A stretch of DNA of 64,000 bases. Source: CAVVFX01 sp963747535. GTDB lineage: Bacteria > Acidobacteriota > Terriglobia > Bryobacterales > Bryobacteraceae. This document shows positions 52,242-59,742 of the stretch, in pieces. The position numbers and the translations under genes are program-made. Each line of letters opens with the position of its first letter. Position 1 is the first letter of the stretch. The notes beneath the pieces are model-generated. The model was not told the origin of the DNA. It worked only from the letters and a program-made list of their open reading frames with translations, and searched no databases. The DNA is taken from contig CAVVFX010000006.1 in NCBI GenBank assembly GCA_963747535.1, forward strand, positions 992,001-1,056,000, given 5' to 3'.

Positions 52242-53375
52242 CTAGCGGGACCCGAGACCGAGGATCCGGGCGCATGCTTTACGGACCGACGCGGCGCGCG
52301 GGTTGTCGAGAAAGGCCCATGAGATGAAGCGCAGCAGACGCGGCGTACGGAAAGCGGGGTTGGTGGCGCGGCGGCGGTCGATCAGATCCTGGAGCATGTG
52401 CCGCGGATCTTCGCGGATCTTGTCGAGCATGGCGGTCTGGTGGACACAGGAGATGCCGCAGAAGGGCGCGCAACCTTTTTCGATCGCGAATTCCCGTTCG
52501 ACATCGTCATGGGTGTAATCGGCCAGCGGTATTCCCGGATGACCGCGCTGTTGTGAGCACCAATGAACCAGCCCGTCTTCGCAGATGTAGAGGAAGCGGG
52601 CACCCGCGCGGCAGTGCCAATCGTTGGCGATGCCGCGGACGAGGTTTTCCTGGAAACGGTCGAAGTGAGCGAAGGAGAAGACGCCGGTTTCGAGGCGGCG
52701 GATGTCCTGATAGATGTGGAACTGGTGATCGGGGAGAGCGCGGCTTTGTCCGCCGCCATCGTGCGCGATCCCGACCGTGCTGTTGAAGCCGAGAGAGCGG
52801 GCCCGGCGAGCGACGGTGAGGGCGTCCTCGGGATTCCGGATCGCGACACCCAGGACGGAGTTGATGGTGATGGAGAACTCGGCCTCCTGGGCGAGCCACT
52901 CGAGCTTTCGCTCCAGAACGCGCAGGGACTTCATGGAGGTATCGTCAGGCTCGACGTTGTCGATGCTGATCTGGAGGTAGTCGAGGCCAGCAGCGTTGAG
53001 CGCGTGGATGCGCTGCGGCGACATGAGGTAGGCGTTGCTGATCAGGGTGGCGATGGCGCCGTGGGAGCGGATGCGGCGGATCATGGCTGCGAGGTCGGGA
53101 TGAAGCAGGGGCTCACCGCCGCTAATGGTGATGATGGAGGTACCGAGGGCAGCGAGTTTGTCGATACGGGCCAGCATTTGGGGGAGCGGGACGGGTTGCG
53201 ACGAGTGGTCGAACTCGTTGCAGTACGTGCAGGCCAGGTTGCAGCGGCGAATGGGTACGATTTGGGCAAGTATGGGCCGCGTGCGGTACTGCATGGCGGC
53301 GGCGAACATGCGGATCTCACGGCGGCGGCGTTCGACACCGCGGAGTCGTTTGCGCAGCAGTTGTCCGACGGACAA
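52242..53375 (-). CDS. Radical SAM protein with C-terminal cysteine cluster
   Basis: The 377-residue enzyme has the radical SAM CxxxCxxC motif as C45, C49 and C52 in RRCNLACTYCNEF, the SAM-binding GGEPLLHPD, and a partial TIM barrel. The C-terminus has further Cys (CRAGARFLYICEDGLVHWCS, then CAPFCGISCVH), a SPASM-like auxiliary Fe-S site. Proteins of this kind modify peptides or other large molecules; the product cannot be predicted. The start is TTG 53375; the first ATG is at 53309, and the basic N-terminal helix (MSVGQLLRKRLRGVERRRRE) makes the longer form plausible. It is divergent from the TrmH gene across a repeat copy. Confidence 0.85.
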   Translation of the reverse strand: MSVGQLLRKRLRGVERRRREIRMFAAAMQYRTRPILAQIVPIRRCNLACTYCNEFDHSSQPVPLPQMLARIDKLAALGTSIITISGGEPLLHPDLAAMIRRIRSHGAIATLISNAYLMSPQRIHALNAAGLDYLQISIDNVEPDDTSMKSLRVLERKLEWLAQEAEFSITINSVLGVAIRNPEDALTVARRARSLGFNSTVGIAHDGGGQSRALPDHQFHIYQDIRRLETGVFSFAHFDRFQENLVRGIANDWHCRAGARFLYICEDGLVHWCSQQRGHPGIPLADYTHDDVEREFAIEKGCAPFCGISCVHQTAMLDKIREDPRHMLQDLIDRRRATNPAFRTPRLLRFISWAFLDNPRAASVRKACARILGLGSR

Positions 53376-53440
53376 TTGGAGAGTCCCCCAAGTACAGTAT
53401 TACGCGTGGGAGGGTTGCGAGGTGGGCCGGCGTTCCATAG

Positions 53441-53484
53441 CCTGCTATGCAGCCGGACAGACCACACAAAGCGATGGTCTGTCC
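53441..53484 (+). repeat. Dispersed two-hairpin palindromic repeat, copy G
   Basis: The first hairpin is worn (CCTGC-TATGC-AGCCGG); the second is perfect: GGACAGACCA (53455-53464), loop CACAAAGCGA, TGGTCTGTCC (53475-53484). This copy lies between divergent genes, only 32 bases before the methyltransferase start, so it cannot be a terminator for either. Confidence 0.8.
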
Positions 53485-53515
53485 TACGGTTGGGCCAGGC
53501 CCGGAATGGAGCGGC

Positions 53516-54067
53516 GTGAAAGATAAGACGGAGATTAAAGAAGAGCGTTTGCCATGGCAGGCGACTAAAGGCGCCGAGGCTTACGATGCCATCGGACAGC
53601 TTCCGGTGTCGATCGTGCTGGAGAACGTGCGCAGCATGTACAATGTCGGGTCGTTCTTCCGGACGGCGGACGCGTCGGGTGCCGTGAAGCTTTGTTTGTG
53701 CGGGATTACGGCGTCGCCGCCCAAGCACGCGATTACCAAGACGGCACTGGGAGCGGAAGAGGTGGTGCCGTGGGAACACACCTGGGACGCGCCCGGCGTG
53801 GTGCGCAGGCTACGCGCGGAAGGCTGTGAGATCGCGGCCATCGAGACTTCGCTACACGCCGTGGATCTGTTTGACTGGCAGCCGAAGTTCCCGGTTGCGC
53901 TACTGTTCGGTCACGAGACGGACGGGCTTAGCGCGGAATTGTCGGCGATGGCGGATACGCACGTGCGCATCCCGATGTTGGGAAAGAAGCATTCGCTGAA
54001 CGTGTCCACGGCCGGCGGAGTGGTGTTGTTTGAGTTGCTGCGGAAGTATCGCGCGATGTGGACCTGA
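53516..54067 (+). CDS. SpoU/TrmH-family RNA 2'-O-methyltransferase
   Basis: The 183-residue SPOUT methyltransferase has motif 1 in VRSMYNVGSFFRTADAS, motif 2 in LLFGHETDGLS and the trefoil-knot motif 3 in MLGKKHSLNVSTAGGVVLFE. These enzymes methylate ribose 2'-OH in tRNA or rRNA with SAM. There is no N-terminal substrate-binding domain beyond a short charged stretch, so the target RNA is uncertain. The start is GTG 53516, with GGAG five bases before it; upstream codons lie in the palindromic repeat. It ends two bases from the convergent secreted-protein gene. Confidence 0.92.
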   Translation: MKDKTEIKEERLPWQATKGAEAYDAIGQLPVSIVLENVRSMYNVGSFFRTADASGAVKLCLCGITASPPKHAITKTALGAEEVVPWEHTWDAPGVVRRLRAEGCEIAAIETSLHAVDLFDWQPKFPVALLFGHETDGLSAELSAMADTHVRIPMLGKKHSLNVSTAGGVVLFELLRKYRAMWT

Positions 54068-54068
54068 C

Positions 54069-55145
54069 CTACTTCTTGCCCGGATTGCTTGCCGGTGCGG
54101 GAGCATCGCTGACGATATCGTCGAACTTCAGCGTGGAGTCCGCGGTGTACTTGTGATAGTTGTGGAACGTGATCTCGTTCTTCTGATCGTCCTTACCGGA
54201 GCGCATGTGCATCACCGCTTTCGACGGCAGCACAAAGTCGTTTCCACTGATCTCAACTTTGTCGTAATGCAGCCTGGTATCGGCTTCGGTAATGCGGAAC
54301 GTGGAAGGAAGATCGACAGCCGTCTGGGTGAACTCCAGGACGCTATTGTCTTTCACGTCGATCCAGACAAAGCCCGTGTATGCGGGCGAAATCTTCTCGT
54401 GAGATTCCCGGTCCTCGATCGTCCAGCGGGAGTGAGGCTGGTCGACGGAGAAACTAAAGACATACGTTTTATGGACATTCAGCGTCCGCCAGTCGGACCA
54501 TTCAAAGTCTGCATGCGTCTGCGGATCGAAGATCCCCATCAGCATGCTGCCGAACTCACCTGTGGAAATCGAACCGCCGATGGACTCGTAGGCTTGGTTC
54601 GAAGGCTTGTCGTTTACTGTGATCGTTTCGTATTTTTCATGCTGGTCGTAATAAGTGAGCCGAGCGAGCAGATTATCGTACAACCGGTAATTGCGCGCGC
54701 CGGTCGGGTCGCCATAGCGCCGGGTGTTCTGCGCGCAGATGAAATTGGGCAGGCTCTTCGAATAGTTCATAGCATATTCGCGAGCCGCTTCGATGATCTT
54801 CCTTCTTTGCTCTTCCGAGGGTCCCGGCTCTTTCGGAGGCGGAGGCGGCGGTTCGATTTTCTTCACTTCCACGACAGGCAGGCTGGCAGAAGCTGCGGCG
54901 AGAGTGCGTAAAGCCGCGACGGTCTTGGACCCCGCTCCTTCGCTCTGAAGCTCTTCGATGATCTTGTCGTCCAACCTCTCGGTCAGGTGGACGCTCTTCA
55001 ACAGGTATGCGGCCTGGTCCTTGTCGGATGTCGTCTTCAGTTTAATGTTCGAACGCACCATGCCGACCAGATCCGCGACGGACATGCTCTGGGCGAACGC
55101 GGCTACCGAGAGCAGGAACACACCAATGGCCAGACGAATTCGCAT
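54069..55145 (-). CDS. Secreted protein of unknown function
   Basis: The product starts at the ATG at 55145 (MRIRLAIGVFLLSVAAFAQS), a signal peptide. Residues 20-95 are helical (VADLVGMVRSNIKLKTTSDK), then a six-proline run precedes the C-terminal domain. That domain is beta-rich with NYSKSLPNFICAQNTRRYGD and YAGFVWIDVK-type segments (TGFVWIDVKDNSVLEFTQTA), which recall acidobacterial secreted proteins with an outer-membrane lipoprotein-sorting-like fold. I do not recognise a named family. It is convergent with trmH and divergent from the GH127 gene. Confidence 0.7.
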   Translation of the reverse strand: MRIRLAIGVFLLSVAAFAQSMSVADLVGMVRSNIKLKTTSDKDQAAYLLKSVHLTERLDDKIIEELQSEGAGSKTVAALRTLAAASASLPVVEVKKIEPPPPPPKEPGPSEEQRRKIIEAAREYAMNYSKSLPNFICAQNTRRYGDPTGARNYRLYDNLLARLTYYDQHEKYETITVNDKPSNQAYESIGGSISTGEFGSMLMGIFDPQTHADFEWSDWRTLNVHKTYVFSFSVDQPHSRWTIEDRESHEKISPAYTGFVWIDVKDNSVLEFTQTAVDLPSTFRITEADTRLHYDKVEISGNDFVLPSKAVMHMRSGKDDQKNEITFHNYHKYTADSTLKFDDIVSDAPAPASNPGKK

Positions 55146-55233
55146 ATCCAATTGTCGCATCCGTCCGGCATTTGGTTTCAACGAAAGTGGGTCCCGCGAT
55201 CTGATAACGTAGCTACTCTATAGGATTTCAGCT

Positions 55234-56982
55234 ATGAAGACGCTTTTCTTTTGTCTTTCCTCTGTCGCACCGATGCTCCTCGGGCAGGCCGTTACGCCTG
55301 TAATTGCCGATAAGTTTGTGCCGGCTGCTTATTCGGCACAACACATCGACGGCCTGTTGGGCGACCGCATGCGGGTCAACCTGGAGGGGCGGTTGCTCAA
55401 TGTCGACGAGAAAGAGATCCTCGATTGCTTCCGTCACCGGCCGGGTAAACAGGCATGGGCCGGCGAACATGCCGGCAAATTCCTGGATGCGGCCGCCAAG
55501 GCGTGGCTGTATACCAAAGATGAGCGCCTGAAGACGCTCATGGACCGGGTCGCCAGCGAACTGATCGCCACACAGTTACCCGACGGTTATCTGGGAACTT
55601 ACACCGACGACAAACGTTGGACAAGCTGGGATGTCTGGGTCCATAAGTACGACCTGCTCGGGCTGATCAGTTACTCCCAGGCGACCGGCAACACGGCGGC
55701 TCTCGACACAGCCAAAAGGATCGGCGACCTGCTGTGCCGCACATTCGGTACCGGTGCGGGACAACGGGACATCATTCAAGCGGGAACCCACGTCGGGATG
55801 GCCGCGACGAGCGTGTTGGAACCGATGGTGTACCTGTACCGAGCCACGGGTGACCGCAAATATCTCGAGTTTTGCGAGTACCTGGTGCGCGCGTGGAGTC
55901 AGCCCAACGGGCCGAAGATCATCGAATCGCTAAAAGATACGGGCAGCGTGTTCCATACGGCCAACGCGAAGGCTTACGAGATGATGTCGAACCTGGTGGG
56001 ACTCTGCGAGTTGTACCGGACGACCGGCAATCCGGAGTATCTGGCCACCGCGCAGACCGCATGGAAGGATATTTCGTCACACCGGCTCTATGTAACCGGG
56101 ACGACCAGTTCCGCCGAACATTTCACCGACGATTTCGTGCTGCCGGGTGAAGATATCTCCGACGTCGGAGAGGGCTGCGTGACGGTTACCTGGACGCAAC
56201 TTACGTGGCAGTTACTGCGGCTGACCGGCGAGCCGCAATATGCCGAGCAACTGGAACATACCGTATACAACGCACTGTTGGGCGCGCAGGATGCAAAGAG
56301 CGGTAACATCTGCTACTTTACGCCTCTCGATGGAAAGAAGAATCCGACGCCCGGTATCAATTGCTGTGTGTCGAGCGAGCCGCGCGGAATCTCCATGATT
56401 CCGCAATTGTCATGGGGCAGCCTCGCGGGGGGCGTCGCGGTGTTGCTGTATGTTCCGGGACACATGACTTTACAGACGGGCACACAAGGAGTCGCAATCG
56501 AGACCCGGACTAACTATCCCGCCGACGGCCTGGTGACACTTACTCTACGTCCGGAGAAAACCGGTAAGTTCCCGCTCTCTCTTCGCGTTCCTGCCTGGAC
56601 TGCGCGCTACACGGCGACCGTTGCCGGGCGTAAGTACACGGGCACGCCGGGGCAGTTCCTGACGATCGAGCGGGAGTGGAAGACCGGCGATCAGGTGGAT
56701 GTAGACCTCGATGTTACTGTGCGGGCCGTGACGGGCGCTCCGAGCTATCCGTTCGGCGTGGCGATTTTCCGGGGTCCGCAGGTGCTCGCGCTGGAGCAGA
56801 GCCGCAATCCGGGTGTGCGCGATCTGCAGGCTGCGGGTCCGGTTAGCATGGACGTGAAACTGGCCGGCGCTAACGGTCCGGCGTATCTGATGGACGGACT
56901 GGTGGCAGGCAAGCCTCGGGAACTGACGCTGGTGCCGTTTGCGGATGCGCGTAGTTATCGGGTGTGGCTGCTGAAACCGTGA
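55234..56982 (+). CDS. GH127-family glycoside hydrolase (beta-L-arabinofuranosidase-like)
   Basis: The 582-residue exported enzyme (signal MKTLFFCLSSVAPMLLGQ) matches DUF1680/GH127 throughout: an alpha/alpha barrel (LPDGYLGTYTDDKRWTSWDV, HVGMAATSVLEPMVYLYRAT) and C-terminal beta domains. The zinc-bound catalytic residues known from HypBA1 are present: E313 and C315 in VGEGCVTVTW and C377-C378 in INCCVSSEPRG. It should release L-arabinofuranose from beta-linked arabinosides. Its stop codon overlaps the next gene (GTGA). Confidence 0.92.
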   Translation: MKTLFFCLSSVAPMLLGQAVTPVIADKFVPAAYSAQHIDGLLGDRMRVNLEGRLLNVDEKEILDCFRHRPGKQAWAGEHAGKFLDAAAKAWLYTKDERLKTLMDRVASELIATQLPDGYLGTYTDDKRWTSWDVWVHKYDLLGLISYSQATGNTAALDTAKRIGDLLCRTFGTGAGQRDIIQAGTHVGMAATSVLEPMVYLYRATGDRKYLEFCEYLVRAWSQPNGPKIIESLKDTGSVFHTANAKAYEMMSNLVGLCELYRTTGNPEYLATAQTAWKDISSHRLYVTGTTSSAEHFTDDFVLPGEDISDVGEGCVTVTWTQLTWQLLRLTGEPQYAEQLEHTVYNALLGAQDAKSGNICYFTPLDGKKNPTPGINCCVSSEPRGISMIPQLSWGSLAGGVAVLLYVPGHMTLQTGTQGVAIETRTNYPADGLVTLTLRPEKTGKFPLSLRVPAWTARYTATVAGRKYTGTPGQFLTIEREWKTGDQVDVDLDVTVRAVTGAPSYPFGVAIFRGPQVLALEQSRNPGVRDLQAAGPVSMDVKLAGANGPAYLMDGLVAGKPRELTLVPFADARSYRVWLLKP

Positions 56983-57872
56983 ATCCGATGGGACCTCTCC
57001 TACTGCACTCCGTGAGCTACGCCGGTTTCTGGGGCCAGGCATTCCTTTCACTCGATCAGTTTGTCGACAAGGCCGCGGAATTAGGCTATGACGGCGTCAT
57101 GCTGATGGCCAAGCGGCCGCATCTTTCAGTCCTCGATTACGGGCCTAAAGAATGTGAGGGCCTGCGGGCGAAATTGGAAATGCACAAGCTGCGGGCTTTG
57201 TGCCTTGCGGGCTACACGAATTTCACGGCCGATCTGGAGCACGGCGACATACCGCATCGTGAGATGCAGATCCGGCATGTTACCGAACTGGCGCGGATGG
57301 CTCGCGATCTCGGAGGGAGTCTGGTTCGTGTTTTCACGGGCTACGAGAACCCGTCGGCGAGCTACGCGGCGCTGTGGAAGATTCTGGTGGACGCACTGCG
57401 GGAGTGCGCCCGGCGGGCGTCGGAATACGGCGTGACGGTCGGCGTGCAGAACCATCACGACATCGCGGCGGGATACGAGGTGATGCACGACCTGATCAGC
57501 GAGGTCAATGAACCCAACTGCCGCGCCATGTTCGACGCGTGGTCGCCCTATCTTCACGGCGCCGATCTGCGCATGGCGGCGGGGAAAATGGCGCCGCTTA
57601 CTGTCCATACGACCGTGGCGGATTACCAGCTGCGGCCCCGCTACCGGTACCATCCCGGAGTGGTCAACTATACGGCGGAGACACCGCTGGTGCAGGCGGT
57701 ACCGATGGGGCAAGGAAGTATCGATTACCGGCAGTTCCTGGGTGCCCTCCGGGAGGGAGGGTTTGATGGCAGCGTGGCTTACGAGATGTGTTCGCCGCTG
57801 TCAGGTGGAGGGAATCTGGAATCGCTCGACGAGTGCGCCCGGGGGTTTCTCGAGTATATGAAGGAGGTTTGA
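56979..57872 (+). CDS. Sugar phosphate isomerase/epimerase-like TIM-barrel protein
   Basis: The 297-residue protein has an AP-endonuclease-2-like (xylose-isomerase-type) TIM barrel, with ELGYDGVMLMAKRPHLSVLD, VTVGVQNHHDIAAGYEV and MFDAWSPYLHGADL carrying likely metal-binding His, Glu and Asp. GQGSIDYRQFLGALREGGFD is the last barrel strand and the usual start of helix 8. Such proteins interconvert keto sugars or act on inositol derivatives. GTG 56979 overlaps the GH127 stop by three bases; ATG 56988 is an alternative. Coupling to GH127 suggests processing of the released arabinose or a related sugar. A frameshifted gene follows. Confidence 0.8.
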   Translation: MNPMGPLLLHSVSYAGFWGQAFLSLDQFVDKAAELGYDGVMLMAKRPHLSVLDYGPKECEGLRAKLEMHKLRALCLAGYTNFTADLEHGDIPHREMQIRHVTELARMARDLGGSLVRVFTGYENPSASYAALWKILVDALRECARRASEYGVTVGVQNHHDIAAGYEVMHDLISEVNEPNCRAMFDAWSPYLHGADLRMAAGKMAPLTVHTTVADYQLRPRYRYHPGVVNYTAETPLVQAVPMGQGSIDYRQFLGALREGGFDGSVAYEMCSPLSGGGNLESLDECARGFLEYMKEV

Positions 57873-57884
57873 GGTGAAATCATT

Positions 57885-58168
57885 TTGAATCTGAGCGACG
57901 TCGGAAAAATCCCCGGTATCGAGACCTGACCCCCGGGCGGCCGTACCTTGTCATAGGGACTGAAGGCAACGATTTTCGCATCCTGAACGATGCGGGTCGG
58001 CTGTATCTTTATCCTCCTCGTTCGTTGAACGCCCCCGGATTCTTCGAAGACTCTTTCGACAACGAGCCCAAGGCGGTTAAGACCTTCTGGTATGTCGTGA
58101 ACCAATGTCTGACGAAGGTCGGCCGAATCGCATCGCACGCACATCGCGTACAGTTCCTCCGCCCATAG
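57885..58168 (+). pseudogene. Small gene with one frameshift, unknown function
   Basis: Right after the isomerase stop a TTG-started frame reads NLSDVGKIPGIET and then stops. One base of shift later (around 57928) the same sense strand continues as LTPGRPYLVIGTEGNDFRIL, NDAGRLYLYPPRSLNAPGFF and on to RVQFLRP before a stop at 58168. The two parts read as one 94-residue protein broken by a single missing or extra base near GAGACCTGACC. It is well placed for translation (GAGGTGAA before the TTG). The loss may be real decay or a read error. Function not recognised. Confidence 0.6.
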
Positions 58169-58293
58169 CGTTGATTCGCGGGACCTAACGGGCACGGGTT
58201 GGGTTCAGGACATGGTGAAAGACGTAGGAACTCTCGACGGGAATTCCCTGCTTGAACGAGACCTTCAACACCACCTGAAAATATTGCGGCAGT
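58169..58293. other. Short gap, no feature seen
   Basis: The 125 bases between the frameshifted gene and the regulator stop codon hold no gene. Some lines look like coding remnants (CTGCTTGAACGAGACC), but no frame is open at both ends. Confidence 0.4.
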
Positions 58294-59433
58294 TCACCAG
58301 TGTCTGGTGCGCAGGCGATTCACCAGCTCACGGGCGCGCCAGGGTTGCGTCATCCACTCGGCAGCGGCGAGCGTGTCGGGCGAGGCATTGCCGGCAATCA
58401 TCAGTAGATGTCCGGCGCCGGAAGGACCCGGCATCATCGTAACGAGCGCGTGGGTTTCGCCTTCGGACAACTTGCCGGCCACGATGCGATCCTCCAGAAA
58501 TGCCGGTTCGCCGGGGCGCGGGTTGCGGTTACGGATGCCCTCCGGCTCTATCACCAGTTCCTGGGTCAGGGCCGCAGTCTGCAGTTGAGGATTGAATTTG
58601 GGAGGTCCTACGAACACCACGTCGTTGTCCATGATCTGCTGCCAGGAGAGAAGATTGCTTCTGGTCAGCAAAACCGGCGGCTTTCGGCTGGCCAACAGCT
58701 TCGATATCAGCACCACGGCGCCGGCCTCGCCGGTTCCAGTGAAGGGATAAGCCGGCAGCGAGTCTTTAGCGCCGGCGGCCTTCAAAAAGTGACTGAAGCG
58801 CTCTGACGTTCCGACCTCCTGCCAGTCATTCACCTTGGGATCGCGAACGAAACCGAGGTCCGGAATGCGCACGAATAGCGGCGTTCCAAGGCAGACGAGA
58901 AGCGGCCGGCCAGTACTGAGAAAAGGCGCCCAGAGGCTTTCGAGTTCCCCATTCCACGCGGCCAGGACGGGGGCCATCTGGGCACGGAGGCGAAAGTAGC
59001 TCACGGTTGCAATCACGGCCCATAGGATAGTGATCGCAAGCAACGCGAACAGAATGCGGGGCCGGGATTGAGGAACTGGTTCGGGCGCGACTGGAGGGGA
59101 CGCGGCGAGTTCGAAGCTCAGTTTGAACGCGCCCTTGGGCAGGTTCACGACAATCGGGTCTCCGGCAGCCTCGCTTTGGTAATAAGCGGCGAGCTTTTGC
59201 CGCAATCGGCCTACCTGGAGCCGGACAATCGAATCGTGTTTCGGGTCGTAAGTCGGGGGTTTTCCGAAGGCCTCCAGCCCAATGGTGTACTCCTTCAGGC
59301 GATCAGCTTCACCATTAATGGATTTTTCGGCGAGATATTGGAGTAGCTTCCGATGTACTTCGGAAGTTTCGAAGGTCTTGCTCTGGACCAGACGGTCGAC
59401 CTGAGCGTGGATCTCTTCCTGGGCGACTACCAT
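58294..59433 (-). CDS. Membrane-anchored winged-helix regulator
   Basis: The 379-residue protein starts with a winged-helix domain of the type found in acidobacterial regulators: HRKLLQYLAEKSINGEADRL, YDPKHDSIVRLQVGRLRQKL and VNLPKGAFKLSF. A proline-rich linker and one transmembrane helix (ILFALLAITILWAVIATVSY) follow. The remaining 230 residues would be outside the cytoplasm, with GRPLLVCLGTPLFVRIPDLG and KPPVLLTRSNLLSW. The layout resembles ToxR/CadC-type one-component regulators. It is divergent from the TonB-dependent receptor, its likely target. No histidine kinase motif is present. Confidence 0.85.
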   Translation of the reverse strand: MVVAQEEIHAQVDRLVQSKTFETSEVHRKLLQYLAEKSINGEADRLKEYTIGLEAFGKPPTYDPKHDSIVRLQVGRLRQKLAAYYQSEAAGDPIVVNLPKGAFKLSFELAASPPVAPEPVPQSRPRILFALLAITILWAVIATVSYFRLRAQMAPVLAAWNGELESLWAPFLSTGRPLLVCLGTPLFVRIPDLGFVRDPKVNDWQEVGTSERFSHFLKAAGAKDSLPAYPFTGTGEAGAVVLISKLLASRKPPVLLTRSNLLSWQQIMDNDVVFVGPPKFNPQLQTAALTQELVIEPEGIRNRNPRPGEPAFLEDRIVAGKLSEGETHALVTMMPGPSGAGHLLMIAGNASPDTLAAAEWMTQPWRARELVNRLRTRHW

Positions 59434-59742
59434 GCAATTCTAATCGGTTCCAGCGTCTGTCAATCGCAGCGGCACTGCTCAAAAACCCCTCACGTTTACC
59501 AATTGTAGCATTAGGGCGGTTTCGCACTACGCAACAACCCGTGAGCCGGAGAGTCAGGGGAGCAATTCCGAAATGTCACACAAGTGACCTGTTTGCCGTG
59601 AGATGAAAGTGTTACTCACCATGTTGCTAACCGAGACTCGCCGCGAGTTATCCCCAACAGGCTTTTAATTTTCTGTTATGAAGTGTACTCTTATATCGCT
59701 GATCGTTTCAGGAGAGTTCCAAGTCGAATGAAGGGGAGTTCC
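59434..59742. other. Divergent regulatory region, regulator to TonB receptor
   Basis: This 309-base gap has no gene. It holds the GTCAC-ACAA-GTGAC palindrome, an AT-rich tail (TTTTAATTTTCTGTTATG) likely to be the receptor promoter, and a GGGGAG ribosome site before 59743. The longer frame from 59683 has no signal peptide at its start, which argues for 59743. Confidence 0.55.
59575..59588. promoter_or_regulatory. Palindrome GTCAC-ACAA-GTGAC, possible operator
   Basis: Five-base perfect arms with a four-base spacer lie mid-way between the divergent start codons (59433 and 59743). The position suits a binding site for the adjacent winged-helix regulator; this is inference from position and symmetry only. 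Confidence 0.4.

Noticed and set aside
52563..53519. 318-codon plus frame opposite the radical SAM gene
   Set aside because: Antisense composition (Asp, Glu, Val, Gly); the radical SAM CxxxCxxC motif fixes the minus strand.
54030..54911. 293-codon plus frame opposite the secreted protein
   Set aside because: Antisense shadow, no motif; the minus-strand product has a signal peptide and proline linker.
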